Assembly (NCBI GenBank): GCA_024734555.1
Contig: JANPWX010000255.1
Location: 193,467-257,466 of the forward strand
Direction of reading: 5' to 3'
DNA: 64,000 bases
Origin: Trochalopteron elliotii
Taxonomy: Eukaryota; Chordata; Aves; Passeriformes; Leiothrichidae
Shown: positions 12,820 through 23,300 of the stretch, piece after piece
How the letters are laid out: each line of letters starts with the position of its first letter
Numbering within the stretch: the first letter of the stretch is position 1
Notes under the pieces: model-generated
Told to the model about the DNA's origin: nothing
Database searches by the model: none
What the model saw: the letters and a program-made list of their open reading frames with translations, nothing else
Position numbers and translations under genes: made by a program

Positions 12820-13260
12820 AGCCCAGAGCTGGACACGGCGCTCCCGATGCGCCTCCCAGGGCTGTGCAGAGGGGCAGGATCCCCCGGCTCGATGCGCGGG
12901 CACCGCTCTTCCCGTCGCATCCCGAGGAAACCCTCCTTGGTGACAAGGATGACGTCATCGGCGTCGCCGTCTCCACGGCAACGGGGGGCGCGCCCCCGCC
13001 ACGTGACCGCGCGCGGCGTCACGTGATGTTTGGAGCTGCTTCCGGGTCGATGCGGGACGCGGCCGGCGGGCCTGGGTGAGACGGGCGGGGGACAGGGGGG
13101 GACAGGGGACAGGGGGGGCCGCCGGCAGCCCCCGACACCGCCCGGGGACCCCCGGAACCCTCCGGCTCCGGCCCCGGCCCCGGCCCCGGGAGCGGCGCGG
13201 TGCGGGAGCGCGGAGGCCGCTGTCAGCCGGGGCCGTGTGAGGGGATGGGGACAGGGATAG
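12820..13260 (+). promoter_or_regulatory. TBCEL: TBCEL CpG-island promoter
   Basis: CpG-dense block with no TATA box, ending in the first TBCEL exon. Visible sites are a full CRE TGACGTCA (12950-12957), an RFX X-box-like GTCTCCACGGCAAC (12969-12982), two E-boxes CACGTG exactly 20 bases apart (13000-13005, 13020-13025) and an ETS site CTTCCGG (13039-13045). The second E-box context, GTCACGTGAT, resembles USF/TFE (CLEAR-type) sites. A housekeeping-type TATA-less promoter fits a broadly expressed tubulin cofactor. Assignment to TBCEL rests on position and orientation. Confidence 0.75.
13026..13075 (+). other. TBCEL: TBCEL non-coding exon 1 (5' limit uncertain)
   Basis: The only convincing donor in the island is CCTGG|GTGAGAC with GT at 13076-13077. 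The transcription start is not visible, so the 5' end is nominal. The exon has no ATG continuing usefully into TBCEL; the protein starts in the next exon. Confidence 0.55.
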
Positions 13261-13876
13261 ACCGTGTGAGGGGACGGGGACGGAGAGAGGGACAGGCCGT
13301 GTGACGGGATGGGGACAGGCCGTGTGAGGGGACGGGGATAGGGACAGGGACAGGCTGTGTGAGGGGATGGGGACAGGGACAGGCCGTGTGAGGGGCAGGG
13401 ACAGGCTGTGTGAGGGGACAGGGACAGGCCGTGTGAGAGGATGGGGACAGGCTGTGTGAGGGGACAGGGACAGGCTGTGTGAGGGGACAGGGACAGGCTG
13501 TGTGAGGGGCAGGGACAGGCTGTGTGAGGGGACAGGGACAGGCCGTGTGAGGGGCAGGGACAGGCTGTGTGAGGGGCAGGGACAGGCTGTGTGAGGGGAC
13601 AGGGACAGGCTGTGTGAGGGGACAGGGACAGGCCGTGTGAGGGGCAGGGACAGGCCGTGTGAGGGGATGGGGACAGGCCGTGTGAGGGGACAGGGACAGG
13701 CCGTGTGAGGGGCAGGGACAGGCCGTGTGAGGGGACAGGGACAGGCCGTGTGAGGGGCAGGGACAGGCTGTGTGAGGGGATGGGGACAGGCTGTGTGAGG
13801 GGATGGGGACAGGCCGTGTGAGGGGCAGGGACAGGCTGTGTGAGGGGATGGGGACAGGCCGTGTGAGGGGCAGGGA
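13229..13876. repeat. G-rich 22-23-bp minisatellite downstream of TBCEL exon 1
   Basis: About 27 head-to-tail units of the form CYGTGTGAGGGGACAGGGACAGG, with shorter variants (GAGGGGCAGGGACAGG) and GGGGATGGGGACAGG variants. On the + (non-template) strand it is strongly G over C and rich in GGG/GGGG runs. Because the unit lacks stops, it produces a long artificial open frame on the minus strand. Confidence 0.95.
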
Positions 13877-14134
13877 TTTCCAGCAGGGAATAATTGCTGG
13901 TGCAGTGGGACACGGGCAGAGTCGGGCCAGGAGTGTGCCAGGGGATAACTCAGGTGTTTCCTGTGTGCTCTCTGGTCCCCTCAGCACAGTGCTGTGCTGT
14001 GGGAGCAAACAGCCCTGCTGGGTTTGATGGGAGCCTTGACAGAGTTTCACCTGCTTGGGTGGCTTGTTCTGATGGCTCAGAGTCAGGCTCCCTGCCCTGC
14101 TACAATTCCTGATAAATCCTGCTGGGACTTCCCT

Positions 14135-14205
14135 GCCCAGGGCACGGAGGGGTGGAATTAGATGATTTTCAAGGTCCCCTTCCAGCCCAAAGCATTCTGT
14201 GATTC
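14135..14205 (+). mobile_element. CR1 LINE 3' terminal fragment
   Basis: CCCTGCCCAGGGCACGGAGG, then GTGGAATTAGATGATTTTCAAGG and CCTTCCAGCCCAAAGCATTC, ending TGTGATTC: the last about 70 bases of CR1 in plus orientation. Confidence 0.8.
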
Positions 14206-14639
14206 ACTTCTCTCTTGAGATCATCTCAAAAATAATTCCCTGAATCATGTCTGGGGAGAAGGATGTTCCAGCTCCTTGCAGAGGGATGTTTGTGCTGTTC
14301 ATCCATTCCTGCAGCTTTGTTTTCCATGTGTACAAACGTGTCAGGATGTGTTTGGTGTGTGACTGCTCAGGATGTGCCCCAAAGGCATTTGAGTGGCACT
14401 GGAATTTCATTAGCATGGCATTAATGATGTCATCCTCCTGAAAGGTCTCTTCTTCTCCTGGAAGGCTCCCAGCACAGGGGATGGAAATATTTTCCATGGT
14501 GCTTTTAGTGTTCTCTTTTCACTCATCAAAACTGGGTTTCCCTGGAATCAACCTCAAGTCAGGGTCATGCTCCTCTTTCCAGACACTTCCCAGTGCTGCT
14601 TCCAGCTTGGGAATCCCAGCACAGGCAGGAGCTGGAGCT

Positions 14640-15045
14640 GTTGGGGAGAGTCCAGCCAGGCTCCAGGATGATCAGAAGGCTGGGAGAGTTGGGATTGTTT
14701 ACCTGGAGAGGAGAAGCTTTGGGGTGACCTCATTGTCACCTTCCAGTGCTTGCAGGGAGACAGATGGAGAGGGACTGTTTCCAAGCGCCTGGAGTGACAG
14801 GACAAGGGGAAATGGCTTCAAAGTGGCTTTAGGCTGGATGTTGGGGAGAAATTCCTCCCTGGGAGGGTGGGCAGGCCCTGGCACAGAGTTCCCAGAAAAG
14901 CTGTGGCTGCCCCTCATCCCTGGAAGTGTCCAAGGCCAGGTTGGATGGGGCTTGGAGCACCCTGGGACAGTGGAAGATGTTGGAATGATGGATTGGAATG
15001 AGATTATTTTTAAGGTCCCTTCCAACCCAAACCATTCTGGGATTC
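14640..15045 (+). mobile_element. CR1 LINE 3' region
   Basis: The longest sense-oriented CR1 copy in the window, about 400 bases. It has GGAGAGGAGAAGCTTTGGGG, GTGACCTCATTGTCACC, AGGACAAGGGGAAATGGCTTC, GGCTGGATGTTGGGGAGAAAT and AAGGCCAGGTTGGATGGGGC, with the terminal CCTTCCAACCCAAACCATTC. 5'-truncated, no intact reading frame. Confidence 0.9.
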
Positions 15046-17208
15046 TCTGTCCTTCTTCACTGGGGCCACAGCCCTGCAGCAGAGCACTTAAATATAACAA
15101 CAAAGGCCCTTTGTTGACACCTCTCAAAGCCCAAGGGCCTCGTTTGCACTCTGTGCTGTCATTTAGAAAAGGCAGAGTTATTTTGAGCCGTGAGTTGTTC
15201 CTCGTGCGGTCAGCAGGGACACACTCAGAAACGTGCACCTTGCAGGTCACCCTGTCCTGCCCCTGTGCTGACAGCATTCCCTTAAAACCTGTCATTCCCT
15301 CTGCACATCCTGCTGCTCCTTGCTCCCAGGCAATTGTGGGGGTTCAGATGATTGCAGGGGATGTGGAATCCCATGGGAAGGGAGGTGGGAAAGGTCCCTC
15401 CTTGACATTTTTGCCATCTCACAATGGCTCTGCTGTTCAAAAGTAGAGCTTGAGGAAGAAGATGTTGGAGATTCAAAGCTGTTGGATGTAAATGTCAGCA
15501 GTTTTTCTTCTCAGTTCTGGATTGCTCTCACACTGTAGCTGAAAACACCATTTTTTTGCCTCTGAGGTGAGTTTCTCCTGTGGAATTTCCAGCTGATGTT
15601 TGTTTAGCAGATAAAGAGGGGACAGAGCTGATGGAAAAGCCACGTGAAGGACAGAAGGCTTTGTGCACATGGGAGTTCCAGAATTTCCAGACCAGGAGGG
15701 CTCAGTGTGTGTTTGGGAAGCCCTGTCTGCCTGTGGATGGTGCTGAGCTCCCAAACCACTCTGGAACGAGGCCTTTCAGCCTTGGCTGTCAGTGCACATT
15801 GTTCCTGTACCATGTGGAATGGTTTAGCCTAAAACTAAATACCTTGTTCCTATCCAACTCCAGGATTTATTTTTTGATTCTAGGTAGAGTAGTGACATGA
15901 GTCAAGTTTGAGCTATGAATCAACCAAGCTGTTGGGAGATGAAAATGGTGGTTTTTTGGTTTTTTTTTAAAGACTAATCCTGTTGGCCCCTATTTGAGAT
16001 ATTTAAGCTCTATATATAATATAAAAATTATAAGATACTTCAGTCAATTGCTGCTCATTGTACTCAGATCCTTTTGGCTGGTGGGTTTTAGGTAGTCTGG
16101 TCATGAAGAAGTGAAGTGGAACTTGTTAAACAGGTAATTCTCAGCAAAGGCAGCCTTAATGAATATCACTTTTGTTTAGAATTTTATATCTAGGTTTATA
16201 TCCTTGCCTGTAACAAGTCTAAGGAAAAAACAACTTTAATTCAAGATTAGCAATATGGCTTGCAATGAATGTGTGTCCCCAGCCTGAGGTTTAAAAATGT
16301 AATTTTGCAGTAATTAGTGGAAAAGCTGCCCTATGACTCATGGTACAGTGTAGGAACCCTGCACATTCAGGATTGTGCTGCTGTGTCCATGATGGGCAGC
16401 AGGATTAGGAAACCTCTGGAAACAACAATCTCTTCATTCCTGAACTCTGCTCCTGTGTGACAAACACATCAAATGCCAAGGGCACAGGAAAAACAGGGCA
16501 AAGAGTGAGGCTGAGTCCCAGCCATGGAGGGCTCCTGGTGCCAAAAACACTCCCAGCTGACTCTCAGTATCTCTGCAGGCAGCTCAGCAGGCTGTGATGA
16601 GGCCAGGCCTTCTTCCTGTGCTGCTCTGTGCCATGCCCAGATATGCAGGGCACAGTTATTATCTCCCAGATGCATCAGGCAGCTGCAGAATGGAGTTGGC
16701 ACAAGTTTCCTCTCGGCCTGGCCAGGCAATGTTGGGTGACACAGCAGAAAGGGGAAGTTGGCAACCAGCTGTTGGAGCAATCTCCTCCTCACAAACAGCT
16801 GTTTGCTCCTTCCTCCCCTCCTGCCTGCCCTGGAAATGTGTTTGAGAAGAGCTGTGCATTTCTCACAGTCCTCCTGGGAGGCACAAGTGACAAGTGCAGA
16901 AGTCACCTTTTTTGCAGCCTGGAATTATCCTGGAAGAAGATTTGGGGTAAGGAGGTCTTGAACTTGGCCTGTAATGCTGTGTTTGTACAGCACCAAACCC
17001 TCTGGCTTTGGGTTCAAGTAATGTTTTACTTTAATCTTGAGTTTGAAACAGGACCTGTTGGATGATCTGGAGCTCAGAAATAAAACCCGTGACCCATCTG
17101 CTCACTTTCCCTGTGTTCTCAAGCACCACTCTTAGAAGTGATTATTACTTGCTGCCTGCTCATGTGCTCTAATTTTCTCTTCTTTAACCAGAAGTCCAAG
17201 AAGGGAGC

Positions 17209-17341
17209 ATGGACCAGCCCAGTGGAAGGAGTTTCATGCAAGTTCTGTGTGAGAAATACAGCCCTGAGAACTTCCCCTACCGCCGTGGGCCTGGCATGGG
17301 GGTGCATGTCCCAGCAACTCCACAGGGCTCACCCATGAAAG
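17209..17341 (+). CDS. TBCEL: TBCEL coding exon 2 (start codon)
   Basis: The exon proper starts at 17192 after TTCTTTAACCAG, giving 17 bases of 5' UTR before the ATG. It encodes residues 1-44 plus the first base of D45, through the CAP-Gly-less N-terminus ([21 protein letters not shown]). Donor AAAG|GTAATT. Confidence 0.97.
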
Positions 17342-20300
17342 GTAATTTCTGATCTTTCTGAGCATCTGGGAGGGTGCTGGGAGGAATCAACTGGAAGAGG
17401 AATCACCTTGAATTGCCCAGAAAAAGAGCCATCACTATGTGGTTTTTTTCCCACTGGAGAGTTGAGAGGTTGGAATCTAACAAAGGTAGAAAGTGACTGA
17501 ACTGGTTGCTGTAAAAACACACAAATTTCTCTACAGCATGACAGAATCAGAATTAGAGAAGAGAATAGATTCATTTGGGTTGAAGGGACCTTCAAGATCT
17601 CCAGGTTCCAGCCCTGTGAGTGGAAGATAGACCTAAGGCCCTGTGCAGTCTGTGTTTTGAGGGTTCAGCAGTCCTGAACTTTCCTTCAGGCCACTGATCC
17701 TATTTTATTATTGGCTGCAGCAACAGGTGTTTTGGCAGAGGTGGCTTAAAAATACATAAAATATCTAAATGTGAGGTTGATTCCCATGCCACCAGCTTGC
17801 TTTGATGCCTGCAGGGACAGGAGCTCAGTGTACACAGGAGGGGACATGTTTCAAGCAGAGTGAGGAGCTGTTGAACCTCCAGCCAGGCTGCTTTTGTGCC
17901 AAGTGAACTTGGGGTGCACTTTTGTCTTCTCAAGGCACCAAATTCTTTGTGACCTAGTGGAGAATTCCCCTCTCCTGACCTTGTTGCCTCGAGGGAATTT
18001 AACCAGATGTGTGTCTGAAGCTCTGGGCTGCTCACAGATGTCCTTGAGCCTCCCAGACTGCAGAATCTGTGTCACCATCTCCTCTGAACTAGATCCATGT
18101 GACTCCCTTTAGTTTTCCCTCACGCTCTGGTGTTGGCATTTAATTCTTGGTTTGGGTCTGAGATTTGCATTGATCCCATCAGAGCTGCCCTTTCTTTGTG
18201 TCACACATCTTGCCCATCATGATCTGTAGGAGTAATCCAAACATCCATCAGGTCAATTTGTGTCATAACCAGCCCCAAAGGGGAAAATAGCCATGGAAAT
18301 CAGCTGGATGAAGTTTCCAATAACTGGGTTTGACAGAGGAGAAAAAAAGGGGCTGAGTTCAGTTGAGGATAAAATATGAACAAGAACAGAAAATGGTCTG
18401 ATGGAATGTTCAGGCAGTGCCCTCTCTGCAGGTAAATTTAATTCTCTCTCTCCTGCTCACCTGAGCTGTTTGGGTGCTGAAAAGAGGCCACATCTTAAAA
18501 CATGACTGAGACATGACTTACAAATACTGCATTGGTAATTCCCAAAGTGCCACACTGTCCTTTTAAGAAACCAAACACTTGTGAGCCAGAAAGCTTGGAA
18601 ACCCAGAGCACTCCAGGTAATTGTTTGCTGCTAGAATCCCTTTCTTGTCATGCAGCTGTCAAGTGTTAAGGAGAAAAGGGGCCACCTATTTAGGAAAAAG
18701 CTTGTGGTTAGATTTTAATGGATTTCAGTACTCCAGAGAGGTGGGAGAGCCATGTTATACATGAAAGAGTGTAAGACTGATGGCTTGCCTTGCCTCAACC
18801 TGGATTTTTTTGTGTGGAAATTGTTTCCTGTTATAAACCCCCAGCTTTTTGTCAAGGTTTAGCCTTAGCACAGCAGCCTGTGATTGAGGTCCAAGTCCTT
18901 GCTTGTAGCTTTGAGTACATTTACCTGTCTGAGGAGGAGCTGGAGCAAAACCAAAGCAGAAATGGAAAGGCAGAGCAGAGACCTGAGTTTTTGCATGAGT
19001 GCTGAATGCTCTACACTGAACCTTGGGAAGGGAAAGCTTAGAAAGGAAATGTTTAAATACCTCCCAAGAAATGTTTAAATACCTCCCAAGAAATGTTTAA
19101 ATGCCTGCTAAGAAATGTTTAAATACCTCCTGGCTGTTACTAGACCCACGTGGGCTCAGGGTTAGAGGATAAGTGAGTCTGACTGTGCAGCTGGCACTCC
19201 CCTAGTCCCATGTCCTATCTGCAGCAGCAGCTGCCTGAGAAAGAGCAGAAGTTGTGGCAAGGACTGATAGGAGGCCATAAATGACAAAGGACAGGCCTGA
19301 AATACACAGAAATACATGGAGGAACTGAAGAGCACTGATAGGAGTGGCACTTCATGTTTACAACCAAGACTTCAGGGTGGTGTCAGTTACAAAATCCGCG
19401 TTTAACCTGAAATTGCTGTAAATTCTGACACTACTGCTAGATTTCTCTGGCTGGCTGGGTTTGGGGCTGGGCTCTGTAACTCCAGGGCAGTGCAGAGCAG
19501 AGGCAGCTTCTGTTTTTCCCTGGTTTTCAGACCGCCTGAACCTGCCCAGTGTGCTGGTGCTCAACAGCTGTGGCATCACCTGTGCCGGGGACGAGAACGA
19601 GATCGCCGCCTTCTGCGCCCATGTCTTTGAGCTTGACCTCTCTGACAACAAACTGGAAGACTGGCATGAGGTAAAATGGTGATGGGCATCTTACTGGGTG
19701 CCTTTCACAGCTATTACTGGCTGCAAATGTGTTGCTTTGATGAGAGTTCCATTTTTGTGGCTTCTTTCTCATTTCTGAAGGGGATGTTTATTTACTGCGA
19801 CAGCAACTGAGCAATACATGTGATGAAATTAATCCAGTGTGGCACTTCACTCCTTTACCTTGTGATTTACAGACTTGGCCTGTGGGTGAAAAATCTGTAT
19901 TTTTATTTTATATCATCATGCAAAGCAGTGGAACTGGCATTTCTAATACCAAGAAGTTAATGAGCAGTTTAGTTTTTAACAGAGTGGCTGGCAGTTGATT
20001 CCCAGCTTTGCCACTGTGATGGTGGGCAAGGTATTTATTCCCTCTCCACGTTTGTTGCCTTATCTGCAGAAGAGATTTAATAATATTTACCATAAAGGGT
20101 TTTTCTGCAGCCTCATTAATTAATGCTAAATGCTGTTGTAAAATCCTTTGAAGTGCTTGGATGAAATAATGCTCAATAAATGCAATGTAACAGGAGTGAA
20201 ACAATCTCAATCCATTCAAGTGTCATTAAGTTCCTCACTGGATTATGCTCTGCTTTTATGTTAGTGTTTATTGTTGGAACTATGTGGAAAAAAAACAGGA

Positions 20301-23300
20301 TATCATGGGGTTTTGTGCCATCAGATTCTCATGTCTTTAAGCAGGGAGGGAATGCAGTGTTTGCAGTGTCCCAGCCCAGTGGGGCTGACCTCATATCTGG
20401 TCATACACTGGGTCACTCACACATCTCACACCCTGCTCTGTGTTCAGTCTCTTCAGGCTGCCCTGGAACTGAAAAACTGAAAGGCTTCTGTGTGTGCTGG
20501 CCCCTTCCTCTGAGACAGGATTAAGTTTTCACAGCCCATCCACACCAGATAAATATCTCCCCACCCCTAAAACCTGCCCGTGCTGGGGATTCCAGATCCC
20601 TGGGTAGCCTGTTCCCATGCTTAGCTAATAACCTCATAGGCTAAACTGTGTAATTTAAGTCTCCTGTGCTGCAATTTCAGCCAATTTCTGCCTGCCCTGT
20701 TCTCAGCAGGCAGGAGGAGCATCATCACTGTTCCTTATACAGCAGCTTTTTATACCCACTAAGAACTTTAGTGCCTTCTTTCCTTATTTTAGTATAATAC
20801 TGAAAAAATACCTTTCTTCCAATCATCCATCAAAAGCCATTTTTCCCTAAATCCTGTGTTTTTGCTGGACTGATGTCATCCAGTTTGCCTACTTAATTCC
20901 TTGAGGTGTAGCACCCAAACCATGTCACCACCTGAGAGGAGGTGTGAAGTGCAGCAGGCTCATTACCTCATGTTTGCCACACTTGAATTCACAGGACAAT
21001 CACCCTTTGCCAGCAGCTGGGGCATTTATTGACCTCTGTGTGCCATGGTGTGCCCATCTCTGCCCATCCCAAAGCTTTGTGGGGTGGAGCTCTCCAGCCA
21101 GGTGTTCTCAGAATAATTTTCTGCATTGATTGATGTCCGCTGGTGTTGGAAGCTGCTTCCCACTCAGTTCCCCAGTCCCAGGAAGGGAATTAGGGGTTGG
21201 CTGAGCTCTGTGAGGAGCAGTGGGAAGCTGGACAAGTGCTCAGTGTTGGCCATGGAGGCAGGAGAGGAGCCCATGGCCCCCTGTGAGTGAGGGCTGGCTC
21301 CTGGAATGTGCATCTGCTCAGCCTTGGGGTTCAGGTGGATTTTATGGCCTCTCCCAAGGGACTGCCTTTTCCTTATCAAGCTGCTCCTAGAGTGTAATTA
21401 AATGAACTCTTGAGAAGACTGAGTAATTAACCAATCCATCTAGATCAGGAATGGCTGGAGTATGAATTACAGGTAGATATCCCTATGTTTTTCCCCATAT
21501 CATTGCTTGGTGGTGATTCCACAGGGCCCCTTTTAGGAGGTGTGGGATATTATTGCCAGAGGTTTGATTACTGCCTGATACACATTTCTTTCTTTCTATT
21601 TTTTTTTTTTTGTTTGTCTTCCCTCCCCACTCAGGTCAGTAAAATTGTGTCCAACGTCCCCCACTTGGAGTTTCTAAACCTGAGTTCCAACCCTCTCAGT
21701 TTGTCCGTTTTAGAGAGAAGTTGCGCTGGGTCTTTCGCCGGCGTCCGCAAACTTGTGCTCAACAACAGCAAAGCTTCCTGGGAAACAGTGCACACCATCC
21801 TGCAGGAGTTACCAGAGTAAGCCTGGGAAACCTGGGGGTTTACTGCACTCAGGACAAGGCTGGGTTGTGGAGTCGTGTGGTGAGGGATGAGGGGGCTGTG
21901 AGGATGCAAACAGGAGTAGAGAAAAAGGGATGTTTTCCTTTGGGAGCTTGGGAACTCCAGGTGAGTGCTTTGCATTGTTCTAGAAACCAAACTTGGGTGG
22001 TGCTGCAAAGCCCAGGCCTTCTCCTCCAAACCTAAATACCAGAGGTGGATAATGACCCCCAAAATGTCACACTTCCCTGTGAGTCACTGTGCAGTGAATG
22101 GTGCAGGGCATACCTGTTAAATGAGAGGTCTGGCCACTTGTCAAGGAATATTTCATCCTGCTTTTCTCTGCTAAGGTGTTGATTTCTGGGGTTTGGTCAC
22201 GGGCCACCTTGGCATTCTGCTCCCTTGGATGTCCTCAGTGGGTTTGTTTTGATGACAGATCCCTCTTTGTGTGGCTTTGTAAGTAGAGATGGTGACAGCA
22301 GAATGTCCTGTGTGGCCAAGCTACACTTCTCTGGGATTGTGAGAGTTCAGTTGTCTGAAACCTTAGTGGGACCTGCTCTTTCTTTAATGGGATCTGGTCT
22401 TTATTTCCTGGGAATCCTTGGCAGGGATATGGGGGAAAAAAAATCATCATCAGTGTTGTATCAAAACCCCATTTTAAATTAAGTTGAGAGCACTGGGAGC
22501 AGGTCCCAGTCACTGTTGGAGCTGTGGCTTGTTGGGCACAGATGTGGAAGACAGCCCCAACCAATCTGTTACACAACACTGGGAGAGACTCAGGGAGCAC
22601 TTAAAAGGCTTTTTTAATCTCTGAAGATACGAATGGGAGCAGAGGTGTAGTTGGAACACTCTCTGTGGAGTGCTCAAAGGCCTTCTCTGCACCAAGGTTC
22701 TCAGAGGTGGTACAGAAAGTTGTGTTAAAGTCACATAAAATTGATGACATGATCCTTTCTGCCCTGTGCAGCTTGGAGGAGCTCTTCCTGTGCCTTAATG
22801 ACTACGAAACAGTGTCTTGTTCTCCAGTTTGCTGTCAGTCTCTCAAGCTACTCCACATAACTGACAATAACCTTCAAGACTGGACTGAAATTCGAAAGTT
22901 GGGAATTATGTTTCCATCACTGGACACGCTTATCCTGGCTAACAACAACCTCACCACCATTGAGGAGTCAGAAGATTCCCTGGCAAGGCTCTTCCCCAAC
23001 CTAAGATCCATCAACTTGCACAAGTCAGGTGAGAGCCTGGAAGCTGGGATGGGTTTTGTTGGTTGATCAGAGTCTCTCCTCCTGTATAGATGACAAGCAG
23101 TGAACTTGCCCATCTGTGGGATTTTCCTGCTGCTTTGGGTAGTCAGTCATTATCAAAAGATGAGTCAGAGCAGTGTGGACCAGTTAGTCAAAAATGAGCT
23201 GGAAAGGTTTTTTTATGTTGGTAGTTTCCCTCTGTTTCCCATCCCTGCCTCAGGTACTCCTGGCTGGGGAAGGATAAATAAATGTCTGGCAGTGGAGGGG

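Larger units (their letters stand above)
13076..17191 (+). other. TBCEL: TBCEL intron 1
   Basis: About 4.1 kb between the non-coding first exon and the start-codon exon. It holds the G-rich minisatellite at its 5' end (13229-13876), two plus-strand CR1 copies (about 14135-14205 and 14640-15045) and otherwise unremarkable sequence. Confidence 0.75.
17342..19530 (+). other. TBCEL: TBCEL intron 2
   Basis: About 2.2 kb. It holds a minus-strand CR1 fragment (about 17535-17640) and a 22-bp tandem repeat (19046-19133). No additional exon is visible. Confidence 0.85.

Noticed and set aside
13229..13876. Direct repeats with regular spacing, superficially CRISPR-like
   Set aside because: Units are contiguous with no unique spacers, and the context is a vertebrate intron. 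It is a minisatellite.
12720..13913. 397-codon open frame on the minus strand rich in LTRPVPSHGLSLSP repeats
   Set aside because: It is the antisense reading of the G-rich minisatellite and (CCTGTC)n. The repeat unit lacks stops, there is no family resemblance, and it crosses the TBCEL promoter.
13223..14050. 275-codon minus-strand frame over the same minisatellite
   Set aside because: A different frame of the same tandem repeat. Two open frames over one repeat show that openness is a property of the unit.
22665..23066. TBCEL exon 5 with an upstream ATG at 22665 as an alternative start
   Set aside because: The 107 bases before 22772 lack TBCEL similarity and end in a clear acceptor, so this is intron read-through.
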